A stretch of DNA of 64,000 nucleotides from Ruminococcaceae bacterium UBA5905. GTDB taxonomy: Bacteria > Bacillota > Clostridia > Oscillospirales > Acutalibacteraceae. The position numbers and the translations under genes are program-made. Positions 27,008 through 36,940 of the stretch are shown here, in pieces. The notes beneath the pieces are model-generated. The model was not told the DNA's origin, did not search any database, and was given only the letters and a program-made list of their open reading frames with translations. Numbering within the stretch: the stretch's first letter is position 1; each line of letters starts with the position of its first letter. The DNA is taken from assembly GCA_002431285.1 (NCBI GenBank), contig DJEF01000019.1, forward strand, positions 43,426-107,425. Reading direction: 5' to 3'.

Positions 27008-29932
27008 ATGAAACTAAGCGTTCTTCTGAAAGCTCGAAAAGCATTGGCGTTTCTCCTGACTTTTGCATTGGTGCTGTCAACGGCGGCGGTCATGACCCTC
27101 CCGACGGCAGCGGACACGGTGGATGTATGGGACGGCACCACCGCCGACGGCTATGCCGGCGGCACGGGCACGGCGGAGGACCCCTATCAGATCGCCACGC
27201 CGGAGCAGCTGGCACGGCTGGTCGGCGTAGATGTGCTGGGGTATTCCGATAATACCAACAACGCCTCCCGCAACAAGTTCTACAAGCTGACCGCGGACAT
27301 CTATCTCAACGATGTGTCCGATTCCCGGTGGTATGAACAGGACGGACTCAACACCTGGTATACCGGTACCAACAGCCGCTTTGTCGGCAGTCTGGACGGA
27401 GCCGGGCATACCATCCGGGGGCTGTATTTTGCTGCCGACGCCGGGTATGCCGGCCTGTTCCCGGTGATCGACGCCTATGAGGCCGACCGGTACTTCAAGA
27501 ATCTGGCCATTGCGGATTCCTATATCTGCGCCAGCAGCATGGCCGGGGCGATCGCCGCCCGCGCCTACGGAACTAACAACCACGGCTTTACCTTCGACCG
27601 GTGTTATGTGACAGATACCGTGGTCGTGCACGCCACCAATGTGGGCGGCACCGCCCCCTGGTGCGGCGGTTTTGTCGGCTTCTCAACAACCGGAAAAGAG
27701 ACCCCTTATTCGTTCACCGATTGCGCCATGTTGGCGAAAGCCAAGGACGGCGGCCATTTGAAATACGGTCTTATCGGTATAAACCTTACCTGGAGCGGTT
27801 CCATGTCCATGTCCGTACGGAATTCCTTCGCCTGCGCCGACGAATGGCAGGGTCTCACCCTGTCCGGGAGTGTGGATGCCTCCCATCTGGTATCCGACCC
27901 GGAGACCATCCGGGGCGACGCGGCCAGAACGGCTATGCCGAATCTGGACTGGGATACGGTGTGGATGCCGACGGCGGATGGCTACCCGGTGTATAAGGCC
28001 GCAGAGGTGGATGTGAACGGCAAGGTCGGCGCGGTGTGGGAAGGCGTGGTCGCCAAGGGCTATGCCGGCGGCACAGGTACCGCGGAAGATCCGTACCTCA
28101 TCGAGACCGCCAACCAGCTGGCCTATCTCGTCAAGCACGACATCATCGACCTGGGCGGCGGCAACTCCAGCAACACCATGGGCAAATACTACAAGCTGGC
28201 GGCGGATATCTATTTGAACAACGTCGCCGATCCGGACTGGAAAACGCACGCCCCCAATTCCTGGTATTCTTCAGGCAGCGGCGCCCGTTTCGGCGGCAAT
28301 CTGGACGGAGACGGCTATACGATCTACGGGCTCTATTATGACGGTGAAGGCGCCGCCGGTCTGATCTCCTATGCGGATATCTGGTCCTACGATATCACCA
28401 TCAAGAATGTGACCCTGTCCGATTCCTACATCAAGACCACCCACAGCTTTGCCGGCGGACTGATTGGATTTGTATACGGCACGGATGCAACGGACAGAAC
28501 TCTGACGGTAGAGGGTTGTTTCGTTGACGACAACGTCACCGTGTGGTCGACCGCCGCGGGCGGCTATGTCGGCGGTTTGGTAGGCTGTCTGCACAACAAA
28601 AACAAGAGCCACTACACCTTTGTGGATTGCGGCGTTCTGGCCGATGTCAAAGGGGAAACTTGGAAGAACTGCGCCGGTCTGGCCATCGCCGGCGGCGCGG
28701 GGGTTTACCGCATCGAGCGGTGCTTCGCTTTCCCCCGTCTGGTGATCGACTCCTACGGCAACGCCTACGACAATACCGATTCCCACATTCTGGCCGAGCA
28801 GAGCGCGCTGCTGGAAATCCGCGGCGAGCAGGCGAGAACGACCATGGCCGATCTCGATTGGGAGAACAGCGCTTTCACCCCCGTGAAAAACAGCTATCCC
28901 CGGCTGAAACTGGTGTCCCAGCGTCTGGGAGATCTCAACTGCGACAACGTATGCGACACCGCCGATCTGGCTTTCCTGCAACAGCATCTGCTGGGGGTTG
29001 CCGCAGCCGCTGTATTTGACGCCAACTGCGACGGCGCATCGGATATCCGGGATCTGGTCGACCTGAAAGAAAAGGTCGATGCCTTCGTCGGCCCCGACAG
29101 CGCCTATGTCCCCGCCGGCTACGGTCTGGTGTGGAATGACGAATTCCGCGGCCGCACCATCGACACGGCCAAGTGGCGTACCGAACCGGCGGGCAACCGG
29201 ATGACCGGCACCGACGAGCTGGGCTGCTTTGACGACGGCACGGTGCGGTCCGTCGGCGACGGCGGGCTGAAAATGACCGCCTTGAAAAATCCCAAACCGG
29301 ACGAATACAACGGCAGCCAGTACATCACCACCACCTCCATCTCCACCGAGAACCGGATGAGCTTTAAGTACGGCTATCTGGAGGTCAAGGCCAAGGTTCC
29401 CTATAAGAAAGGATGCTGGCCGTCCCTGTGGCTGCGCAGCCCCCATGCGGTGCAGGTCGAGGGAGAGACCGGTCTGGACGACTACAATATGGAGATCGAC
29501 GTGATCGAGCCTTTCGGCTTTACGGATAAAAACCGCATCACCATCCACGAGACCAACAAGAACGATTCAAACGACCACCGGCAGCTGGCCACCGGCGACT
29601 ATACGTTCGGCGATGCCGCCGATCTGGCCAATGAATACCACGTGTACGGATTCCTGTGGACCGAGAGCGCCATGAAGTTCTATGTGGACGGCGCGGAGTT
29701 CGCCTCCTTCTCCATGGAGGCGCTGCGGGAGATGGGCTATGTGAGCAGCTTCGACGATACCGTGAATATCCTGTTCAACAACCATCTCTTCACCGCTTCC
29801 AGCGAGTTCAACGGCGGCGACGAGGACAACATCATCGAGAATCACGAGGACAGCCTGCCGTCCGCCTATGTGGTGGACTACATCCGCCTGTATCAGCAGG
29901 AGAATTCCGGCAGCGTTCTGCTGCTCCGGTGA
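27008..29932 (+). CDS. Secreted GH16 glycosidase with GLUG-like repeats and internal dockerin
   Basis: A 974-residue secreted enzyme with signal peptide (about 1-36). Two GLUG-like beta-solenoid modules come first (about 40-340 and 345-635), each opening with VWxGxxAxGYAGGTGTAEDPY. A type I dockerin-like segment follows (about 640-695) with two calcium loops, DLNCDNVCD and DANCDGASD. The C-terminal GH16 domain (about 700-974) has VWNDEFRG, YGYLEVKAKVP and catalytic EIDVIE (Glu829, Asp831, Glu834). There is no membrane anchor. The modules match those of the giant surface protein at 42634-48942, so both may recognise the same glycan. A dockerin in the middle of a protein is unusual; no cohesin is encoded in the window. 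Confidence 0.9.
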   Translation: MKLSVLLKARKALAFLLTFALVLSTAAVMTLPTAADTVDVWDGTTADGYAGGTGTAEDPYQIATPEQLARLVGVDVLGYSDNTNNASRNKFYKLTADIYLNDVSDSRWYEQDGLNTWYTGTNSRFVGSLDGAGHTIRGLYFAADAGYAGLFPVIDAYEADRYFKNLAIADSYICASSMAGAIAARAYGTNNHGFTFDRCYVTDTVVVHATNVGGTAPWCGGFVGFSTTGKETPYSFTDCAMLAKAKDGGHLKYGLIGINLTWSGSMSMSVRNSFACADEWQGLTLSGSVDASHLVSDPETIRGDAARTAMPNLDWDTVWMPTADGYPVYKAAEVDVNGKVGAVWEGVVAKGYAGGTGTAEDPYLIETANQLAYLVKHDIIDLGGGNSSNTMGKYYKLAADIYLNNVADPDWKTHAPNSWYSSGSGARFGGNLDGDGYTIYGLYYDGEGAAGLISYADIWSYDITIKNVTLSDSYIKTTHSFAGGLIGFVYGTDATDRTLTVEGCFVDDNVTVWSTAAGGYVGGLVGCLHNKNKSHYTFVDCGVLADVKGETWKNCAGLAIAGGAGVYRIERCFAFPRLVIDSYGNAYDNTDSHILAEQSALLEIRGEQARTTMADLDWENSAFTPVKNSYPRLKLVSQRLGDLNCDNVCDTADLAFLQQHLLGVAAAAVFDANCDGASDIRDLVDLKEKVDAFVGPDSAYVPAGYGLVWNDEFRGRTIDTAKWRTEPAGNRMTGTDELGCFDDGTVRSVGDGGLKMTALKNPKPDEYNGSQYITTTSISTENRMSFKYGYLEVKAKVPYKKGCWPSLWLRSPHAVQVEGETGLDDYNMEIDVIEPFGFTDKNRITIHETNKNDSNDHRQLATGDYTFGDAADLANEYHVYGFLWTESAMKFYVDGAEFASFSMEALREMGYVSSFDDTVNILFNNHLFTASSEFNGGDEDNIIENHEDSLPSAYVVDYIRLYQQENSGSVLLLR

Positions 29933-29963
29933 GCTGACAGACCCTCGCGAAACGAACAATGCA

Positions 29964-30040
29964 TTCGGCAAGACAGGTTTCTGTCTTGCCGAACTGAGAA
30001 TACCCGGCCCGGATCCGCGGGTATTGTCAATTCGGCAAGA
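29964..30040 (+). other. Intra-operon hairpins with alternative pairing before binding-protein gene
   Basis: A 13-bp perfect stem (29964-29976 with 29981-29993) is followed by an 8-bp stem (29999-30006 with 30018-30025). The decamer TTCGGCAAGA occurs at 29964-29973 and again at 30031-30040, and its complement at 29984-29993 can pair with either copy. There is no T-tract. It lies between the GH16 genes and the transporter genes and could set their relative expression through RNA processing or structure switching. Confidence 0.5.
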
Positions 30041-30074
30041 ACACCTGGAGCATATAAAAGGAGTCAGTGTTGCA

Positions 30075-32948
30075 ATGAGCAAACGAGCAATGAAACGCCT
30101 GCTGCCCCTGGGAATGGCCCTGCTGATCACGGCGAGCGCCTTTCCCCTTGCGGCGGAAACGACCCCGCCCGCCGCAGCCACAGACGGCGCCGTGCCGTCC
30201 GTCACCACGGACAAGGCGGAACAGCGCGTCTCTTATAAGGATTATATAGCCGGTCAAACGGCGGGGAACGCAACGGCGAGCATTGTCTTGACAGCCGCCG
30301 ACGGGCTGCTGCACGGCACGGATGTGTCCCGCCGGTCCGACTATAAAGGAAAAGACGCCGTCGTATGGGAAACCGGTACGGGCAGCGTGGAATGGCGGTT
30401 TGCGGTTCCGGCGGACGGTCTGTATACCCTCCGGCTGGTGTATGCGTCGATGACGACCGGCGTGGACTACACCTTCGGCCTGAAGCTGGACGGCGGCGCA
30501 CCTTTTGCAGAGGCGGAGAGCCTGTCCTTCCCGCGGCTTTGGCAGAATGCGCAGGCGGAATTCAAAACCGACCGGATGGGCAACCAGCTGACCCCCGAGC
30601 AGCAGGAGATCGACGGCTATGCGGAGGTTCTGGCCCGCAGCAGCACCGGAGAGACCGTCGATCCCTTTGCCGTTTGTCTCACCGCCGGCGAGCACAGCCT
30701 TGTGCTGGAGAACCCCCGGCAGGCGGTGGCGGTGGCGCAGCTGATTCTGGAGGCGCCCGAATCCGTCCCGGCCTATGAAAGCTTGACCGCGCCCGACGGG
30801 GGTGCGGCGCTGCAGGCGGAGCCTATCGTGATCCAAGGCGAGAGCGCCGTGATCAAGACCGCCTCCAGTCTCATCCCGAAATCGGACAATTCCAACGCCG
30901 GTATGACGCCGAACGATCCGTTGCTGACGAAACTCAACTATATCGGCGGTACCTCCTGGCAGGATGCGGGACAGTTCCTCACCTGGGAATTCGAGGTGCA
31001 GGAGACCGGCTACTATTCGCTGGGGTTCCGGTATCGGCAGAGCGACGTCATCAATGCCGAAAGCTGGCGCTGGCTGAGAATCGACGGAAAGACCCCCTTC
31101 GCCGAGGCTAAGGGGATCCGGTTCCCCTATTCGGCCAAGTGGGAATTCATGGAGTTCGCCGACGGAGATACGCCCTACTATTTCCTACTGGAAAAGGGCC
31201 CCCACACGCTGAGTCTGGAGGTCACTCTGGGCGCGATGGCCGAGTATTTCTACCGGCTGTACGGTATTGTGGAGCAGCTGGGCGACAAATACATCGACAT
31301 CGTGAAGATCACCGGCGCTACCCCCGACGTGAATCTGGACTATGAGCTGTTCACCCAGATTCCGGATCTGGAATCCACCTTCACCGCCTGCAATGAGGAG
31401 ATGCAGGCGCTGGTGCAGGATCTGGAGAACTTCACCGGCAAGCGCAGCAGCCAGTATATCTCCGCCATCGAGAACATGATGCGGGTTATCAAGAATATGC
31501 TGGACCGTCCCTATACCGCGCATCAGTATGTCAGCGATTACTATTCCAATTACAGCTCTTTAAGCTCCTGGCTGTACGATATGAAGAAGATGCCCCTGTG
31601 TCTGGACACCATCCAGTGGGCGCCCGTGGGACAGGACTTCGTACATAAAAACGCCAGCCTGTACAAGCGCTTTTCATACAGCGTCAGCCGTCTGGTGATG
31701 TCGTTCCTGGAAGATTATGTGGCGGATGCCAAAAACAACAGCGGCGAGGAAAAATCCCTGAAGCTGTGGGTGAACTGGGGTCGGGATCAGGCCACCGCGC
31801 TGGATACGCTGATCCGGGATTCTTTCACCACGAAAACCGGCATCGCCGTCAATGTGGAGATCACCAACGCCTCTCTGGTCAACGGTCTCCTGTCCGGCAA
31901 TTACCCGGATATGGCCCTGCACATGACCCGCACCGAGCCGGTGAATCTGGGCATCCGGGGTGCGCTCACCGATCTGTCGCAGTTCGAGGACACCGCAGCC
32001 GTGCTGGAACGGTTTCAGCCGGGGGCGGAGACGCCCTACCGGTATAACGGGCAGCTGTACGCCCTGCCGGACACCCAGAGCTTCTATCTGATGTTCTACC
32101 GCACGGATATCCTGAAAAATCTGGAGCTGACGGTGCCTGCGACCTGGGACGAATTCCTCTATACCTCCGCTATCATTCAGCGGAACAACATGAACATCTA
32201 TGTGCCCTATACGATGATCTCCTCATCGGCGACCATCAATACCGGCATCGGAAGTCTCAATCTGTTCGCCACCCTGATGGGGCAAAAGGGCCTGTCTCTG
32301 TACAACAAGGAGCTGAACGCCACCTCCCTCACCGGCGTGGAGGAGATCGGCGTATTCGACCTCTGGACGAGTTTCTATACCGATTACGGCTATCAGAAGG
32401 AAGCGGATTTCTATAACCGGTTCCGCGCGGGCACCATGCCGCTGGGCATTGCCCCCTACACCACCTATCTCACCCTGTACAGCGCCGCTCCGGAGATCAA
32501 GGGCCGCTGGTCGGTGGCCTGTGTGCCCGGCACGACCGGCGGCAACGCCACCGTCGCCGGGGGCGGCACGGGATGCGCCATCATCAAGCGTTCCTCCAAT
32601 CAACAGGAGGCTTGGGAATTCCTCAAATGGTGGACCTCCGCAGACACCCAGACCCGGTATTCCAACAATGTGGAATCGCTGCTGGGGATGCTGGGGCGGC
32701 AGGCCACGGCCACGGTGGACGGTCTCAAAAATCTGGCGTGGGACAGCGAGGATTTCGCCACGATCAACGAGCAATGGTCCCGTGTGCAGGAGGTCCCGGA
32801 GGTTCCCGGCAGCTACTATCTCGGCCGTGCGCTGGATCAGGCGTATTGGTCTGTGCTGAATGACGGCGTGAACGCCAAGGACGCCATCGTCAAGTGGAGT
32901 ATGACGGCAGACAGCGAGATTCAACGCAAAATCCAAGAATACAGCTAA
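30075..32948 (+). CDS. Large secreted binding protein: carbohydrate-binding-like domains plus SBP domain (right)
   Basis: 957 residues, paralogue of 15897-18725 with the same layout. After a signal peptide without lipobox (ending near LAAE) come two beta-sandwich-like domains (about 80-225 and 245-400; strands GLYTLRLVYA, GYYSLGFRYRQ, TAGEHSLVL), a helical section (about 400-555) with a SDYYSNYSSLSS segment matching SNYYTNYSSLSE of the paralogue, and a family 1 solute-binding domain (about 562-957; LKLWVNWGRDQ, YALPDTQSFYLMF, VPATWDEFL, WEFLKWWTS). ATG at 30075 follows AGGAG. It should present glucan fragments to the permease pair just downstream (32962-34785). The first strands could bind polymer while the C-terminal domain binds released oligosaccharide. 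Confidence 0.88.
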   Translation: MSKRAMKRLLPLGMALLITASAFPLAAETTPPAAATDGAVPSVTTDKAEQRVSYKDYIAGQTAGNATASIVLTAADGLLHGTDVSRRSDYKGKDAVVWETGTGSVEWRFAVPADGLYTLRLVYASMTTGVDYTFGLKLDGGAPFAEAESLSFPRLWQNAQAEFKTDRMGNQLTPEQQEIDGYAEVLARSSTGETVDPFAVCLTAGEHSLVLENPRQAVAVAQLILEAPESVPAYESLTAPDGGAALQAEPIVIQGESAVIKTASSLIPKSDNSNAGMTPNDPLLTKLNYIGGTSWQDAGQFLTWEFEVQETGYYSLGFRYRQSDVINAESWRWLRIDGKTPFAEAKGIRFPYSAKWEFMEFADGDTPYYFLLEKGPHTLSLEVTLGAMAEYFYRLYGIVEQLGDKYIDIVKITGATPDVNLDYELFTQIPDLESTFTACNEEMQALVQDLENFTGKRSSQYISAIENMMRVIKNMLDRPYTAHQYVSDYYSNYSSLSSWLYDMKKMPLCLDTIQWAPVGQDFVHKNASLYKRFSYSVSRLVMSFLEDYVADAKNNSGEEKSLKLWVNWGRDQATALDTLIRDSFTTKTGIAVNVEITNASLVNGLLSGNYPDMALHMTRTEPVNLGIRGALTDLSQFEDTAAVLERFQPGAETPYRYNGQLYALPDTQSFYLMFYRTDILKNLELTVPATWDEFLYTSAIIQRNNMNIYVPYTMISSSATINTGIGSLNLFATLMGQKGLSLYNKELNATSLTGVEEIGVFDLWTSFYTDYGYQKEADFYNRFRAGTMPLGIAPYTTYLTLYSAAPEIKGRWSVACVPGTTGGNATVAGGGTGCAIIKRSSNQQEAWEFLKWWTSADTQTRYSNNVESLLGMLGRQATATVDGLKNLAWDSEDFATINEQWSRVQEVPEVPGSYYLGRALDQAYWSVLNDGVNAKDAIVKWSMTADSEIQRKIQEYS

Positions 32949-32961
32949 GGAGATCAATCGC

Positions 32962-33876
32962 ATGAAAGGCAAACGAGCGCTTACGGCCGGCAGAAGCGAA
33001 AGCTTTCGGGAACAGCTCCCGATGATTTTGCTGCTGGTTCCGTTTCTCACCTTTTTTCTGGTTTTTACGATCCTGCCGATCTTATCCTCGATCGTATTGA
33101 GCTTCACCTCGTATGATATGCTGTCGCTGCCCAAATTCACGGGGATCGGCAACTATATGCGGATGTTCGTCGAGGACGAGGTGTTCGCAATCGTGCTCAA
33201 AAATACGGTTGCTCTGGCCGTGGTGGTCGGTCCGGCGGGATTTATGCTCGCCTTTCTGCTGGCCTGGCTGGTCAACGAATTTTCCACCGGGCTGCGCACC
33301 CTGTTTTCTTTCATGTTCTATGCGCCGTCCCTGGTGGGCAACGCCTATTTCATCTGGAAGATCGCCTTCAGCGGCGACAGCTACGGCTATATCAACAGTC
33401 TGCTGCTGTCCATCGGCATCACCACAGAACCCATCGTCTGGCTCAAGAGTCCGCAGTATCTGTTCACGATCGTGGTGATCGTGCAGCTGTGGCAGAGTAT
33501 GGGCGTATCCTTCCTGTCCAACATCTCCGGCCTGCAGAACGTGAGCCAGGACCTGTATGAAGCCGGCGCCATTGACGGCATCCGGAACCGGTGGCAGGAG
33601 CTGCGGTATATCACCCTGCCCTCCATGTCCCATATGCTGCTGTTCAGCGCCGTCATGCAGATCCAGAGCAGCTTCTCCATCAGCGCTGTGGCGGTGGAGC
33701 TGGCGGGCTATCCCAGCGTGCAGTATTCGGTGGATACCATCGTCACCCATATGTCGGATATGGCGACGGTGCGGTATGAGCTGGGCTACGCCTCGGCCAT
33801 CGCGGTGATCCTGTTCGGCATGATGGCGATCACCCGGTTCATCATCGGTAAGGCCTTAAACACGGTCAGCAGGTAG
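32962..33876 (+). CDS. ABC sugar permease, MalF type (right set, first pair)
   Basis: A 304-residue membrane subunit with six predicted segments and an EAA loop EAGAIDGIRNRWQELRYITLP (about residues 202-222). AGGAG precedes the ATG, 13 bases after the binding-protein stop. It pairs with 33886-34785 and is the paralogue of 14990-15940. Confidence 0.93.
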   Translation: MKGKRALTAGRSESFREQLPMILLLVPFLTFFLVFTILPILSSIVLSFTSYDMLSLPKFTGIGNYMRMFVEDEVFAIVLKNTVALAVVVGPAGFMLAFLLAWLVNEFSTGLRTLFSFMFYAPSLVGNAYFIWKIAFSGDSYGYINSLLLSIGITTEPIVWLKSPQYLFTIVVIVQLWQSMGVSFLSNISGLQNVSQDLYEAGAIDGIRNRWQELRYITLPSMSHMLLFSAVMQIQSSFSISAVAVELAGYPSVQYSVDTIVTHMSDMATVRYELGYASAIAVILFGMMAITRFIIGKALNTVSR

Positions 33877-33885
33877 GTGGTCTAA

Positions 33886-34785
33886 ATGAGTAAGAATCGC
33901 ATCGGTCTCAATGGGATACTCCATCCGGGAAAGTCCATGGTATCCCGCTATACCCGCTCCACTTTCGGGAATATCTGCTGCTGTGTGTTGATCGTTGCCG
34001 CGGGTCTGTTCAGTATGCTGCCGCTGATCTATGCGGTGGTCACGTCTTTCAAGCCCATCGACGAGCTGCTGATCTTCCCGCCCACGTTCTTTGTGCGCCG
34101 CCCGACGCCGGAAAACTATGTGGCGCTGCCCACACTGCTCTCCAGCCTGTCGGTGCCCCTTTCCCGGTATGTGTTCAACAGCCTGTTCATCACGGTGGTC
34201 ACTTCCGTGCTGAACATCCTCTTTTCGGCGATGGCGGCTTTCTCCCTCTCCAAAGGAACCTACAAAGGCCGCAACGTGATCTTTCTGATCATCCAGTTCG
34301 CCCTGATGTTTAACTCCTATACCCTGTCGGTGCCCCAGTATCTGATCTTCTCCAAGCTGCATATCGTCAACACCTACTGGGTGTACATACTGCCGCAGTT
34401 GGCGGGGACGCTGGGCGTATTCCTGATCAAGCAGTATATCGAGGGCTATGTGCCCAACGCACTGCTGGAGGCCGCCAAGATCGACGGCGCCGGGTATTTC
34501 CGGATGTTCTGGCGCATTGTGATGCCCATCATCAAGCCGGCCTGGCTGACGGTGACGCTGTTCGCCTTTCAGGGCATCTGGTCGGCCATCCCCAACGGCA
34601 CGATCTTCTCCGAAAAGCTGAAAACCCTGCCCCAGATCGTGACCCAGGTGACGGCGGGCGGCACGGCCCGCACCGGCAGCGCCATGGCGCTGACCACGAT
34701 CATGATGATTCCGCCCATCCTCGTCTATCTGATCTCCCAGAGCAACGTGGTGGAAGCCATGAGCAGCGCCGGTATCAAAGAATAA
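33886..34785 (+). CDS. ABC sugar permease, MalG type (right set, first pair)
   Basis: A 299-residue membrane subunit with six predicted segments. The EAA loop reads LEAAKIDGAGYFRMFWRIVMP, and the C-terminus SSAGIKE equals that of the left-hand paralogue 14083-14979. It begins nine bases after its partner's stop. Substrate should come from 30075-32948, and energy from an ATPase encoded elsewhere. Confidence 0.93.
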   Translation: MSKNRIGLNGILHPGKSMVSRYTRSTFGNICCCVLIVAAGLFSMLPLIYAVVTSFKPIDELLIFPPTFFVRRPTPENYVALPTLLSSLSVPLSRYVFNSLFITVVTSVLNILFSAMAAFSLSKGTYKGRNVIFLIIQFALMFNSYTLSVPQYLIFSKLHIVNTYWVYILPQLAGTLGVFLIKQYIEGYVPNALLEAAKIDGAGYFRMFWRIVMPIIKPAWLTVTLFAFQGIWSAIPNGTIFSEKLKTLPQIVTQVTAGGTARTGSAMALTTIMMIPPILVYLISQSNVVEAMSSAGIKE

Positions 34786-34803
34786 GCAAAGGAGCTGAGA
34801 CCT

Positions 34804-36924
34804 ATGTACAAAAAAACCGGGCGATTGGTCGCCGCGTTGCTGTCTGTCCTGTGTCTGGCCTCCTCTGCTTTCTGCACCGTATCCGCCGCATCGGTGGATC
34901 AGGTTCCCTACGAGAGTTATACCTACTGGGAAAACATCAGCGACACACGCAAGGCGGTCTATAACCGCCCCATGTACGAAACCGGCTGCGTGCTGGGGGC
35001 GGCGGATTTCGGCGTAAAAGCCTATACCGCCGTCAACGACGTCTGCACCGACCGCGACCGCCACGTATACCTTCTGGACAATGCGGCGCGGATCACGGTG
35101 CTGGATCAGAACTACCGATTTCTCTATGAGATCGGGGCGGTCACGGCGGCGGACGGCACAGAATACGATTATACCGGCGCCCAGAGCCTCTATGTCCACA
35201 GCGACGGCACCATCTTCATCTGCGATACGGACAACGCCCGCGTGCTGCGCGTGGATCCGAACGGCACGCTGCGGGATGTCTATGTGCTGCCGGAATCCCC
35301 GCTGATCCCGGAGGATTTCACCTTCAAGCCCCTGAAAGCCGTCATGGACTCCCACGACTATCTGTATGTGCTCAGCGACGGCTCCTACTACGGCGCGCTG
35401 CTGTACGCACCGGATAAGAGCTTCACCGGCTTTTACGGAGCAAACAATGTAACGACGAACATTGCCACCGCCATCAAGAGCGTGTTTGAGCGGGTATTCA
35501 CCAACAATGTGAAGAAGAGCGCCAGTGCCCGGAATCTGCCCTATTCCTTCGTGGACATTGTGATCGACCACAACGATTTCATCTACACGGCCACCGGCAA
35601 AACCTCCACCTATAACCGCAAGGGGCAGATCAAAAAACTCAATCCCGGCACCGGCAACAACATTCTGAATTCCGAGGACACGGATTTCACCGACGACGGC
35701 TTCAACACCACCTTCAACAACGGCACCCAGATCGAGCAGGATATCGTGGGGCTGGAGGTGACGGACAGCGGATTCGTCTATTGCGTGGAATCCCAGTTCG
35801 GCCGGGTATATCTGTATGATCGGTCGTGCCGTATGCTCACCGCTTTCGGCGGCGGCATGGGAAGCGGCGCCCAGAAGGGCACCTTCTCGGCGGCCAATGC
35901 GCTGACCCTCAACGGAACCGACGTGATCGTCAGCGACAAGCTGAAAAACACCATCACCGTATTCACCATCACCGACTACGGCAAACAGGTGATGGACCTC
36001 ATCGACATCACGCTGGACGGAAAATACACCGAGGCGGAGCGGGGCTGGCAGGAGGTTCTGGCGCAGGATAACAATTTCCAGCCCGCGTACAGCGGCCTGG
36101 CGCGGGCAAACCTGACCGCCGGCAATTATAAGGAATCCATGGAACTGGCCAAAAAAGGCTATGACCGGGAGACCTACCAGCTGGCCTTTGAGTTTTATCG
36201 CAAGAACCTGCTGCGGCAGTATTTCTGGGTGCTGTTTCTGGCGGCAGTGGTCATTTTGGGCGGGCTGATCGCTTTCTTCATCGTCTCGTCCAAGCGCAAG
36301 ATCACCCTGATCAAATCCAGACAGCTGCGGCTGATGTTCCGTACGCTGGCCCATCCCGTGCTGACCTTTGACGAGATCAAGGAGAAGAAACAGGGCTCCG
36401 TGACCATCTCGGTGGTGCTGATCGTCCTTTTCTACATCACGGCGGTGATCCAGGTGCTGGGCGGCGGATTCCTGTTCACCCAATACGACCCGGTGAATTT
36501 CAACTCCATCTGGGTGCTGGTGCGCAGCGCCGGACTGGTAGTGCTGTGGGTGCTCAGCAACTGGATGATCACCACCCTGATGCAGGGAAAAGGCACCCTC
36601 CGGGAGATTCTGATCGTCACCAGTTACAGCCTGCTGCCGATCCTCATCGAGCGGTTCCTGCGGCTGATCCTCACGAATGTGCTGCTGCCCTCCGAGGCGA
36701 TGTTCCTCAGCGGCTTCGATGCGCTGGCCATCGGCTACACCTTCCTGCTGATGATCATCGGGCTCATCAAGATTCACGATTTCAGCATGGGACGGCTCAT
36801 CGGCTCCAGTGTGCTGAGCGTCGGCTGGCTTTCGGTGCTGGTCTTCCTGATGGTGCTGGTGGGGATGCTGATCCAGCAGATCGGCGGCTTTGTTCTGACG
36901 GTATTGCTGGAATTGATTTCGTAG
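34804..36924 (+). CDS. Secreted NHL-propeller/TPR protein with Yip1-like membrane domain (right)
   Basis: 706 residues, paralogue of 11919-14060. Signal peptide (about 1-32), several NHL-type blades (VNDVCTDRDRHVYLLD, AQSLYVHSDGTIFICD, LKAVMDSHDYLYVLS, VDIVIDHNDFIYTAT), a TPR-like pair (KYTEAERGWQEVLAQ...AGNYKESMELAKKGYD), one membrane segment and a Yip1-like domain of about five membrane segments. AGGAG lies nine bases before the ATG, which supports the equivalent internal ATG as a possible start of the left paralogue. The extracellular propeller next to an importer could sense or hold ligand, but the family's function is unknown. Confidence 0.87.
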   Translation: MYKKTGRLVAALLSVLCLASSAFCTVSAASVDQVPYESYTYWENISDTRKAVYNRPMYETGCVLGAADFGVKAYTAVNDVCTDRDRHVYLLDNAARITVLDQNYRFLYEIGAVTAADGTEYDYTGAQSLYVHSDGTIFICDTDNARVLRVDPNGTLRDVYVLPESPLIPEDFTFKPLKAVMDSHDYLYVLSDGSYYGALLYAPDKSFTGFYGANNVTTNIATAIKSVFERVFTNNVKKSASARNLPYSFVDIVIDHNDFIYTATGKTSTYNRKGQIKKLNPGTGNNILNSEDTDFTDDGFNTTFNNGTQIEQDIVGLEVTDSGFVYCVESQFGRVYLYDRSCRMLTAFGGGMGSGAQKGTFSAANALTLNGTDVIVSDKLKNTITVFTITDYGKQVMDLIDITLDGKYTEAERGWQEVLAQDNNFQPAYSGLARANLTAGNYKESMELAKKGYDRETYQLAFEFYRKNLLRQYFWVLFLAAVVILGGLIAFFIVSSKRKITLIKSRQLRLMFRTLAHPVLTFDEIKEKKQGSVTISVVLIVLFYITAVIQVLGGGFLFTQYDPVNFNSIWVLVRSAGLVVLWVLSNWMITTLMQGKGTLREILIVTSYSLLPILIERFLRLILTNVLLPSEAMFLSGFDALAIGYTFLLMIIGLIKIHDFSMGRLIGSSVLSVGWLSVLVFLMVLVGMLIQQIGGFVLTVLLELIS

Positions 36925-36940
36925 ACTGGAGGAATTGTTT

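Noticed and set aside
27008-29932. A cellulosome
   Set aside because: Only one dockerin-like segment is present and no cohesin or scaffoldin gene; a single dockerin is not enough.
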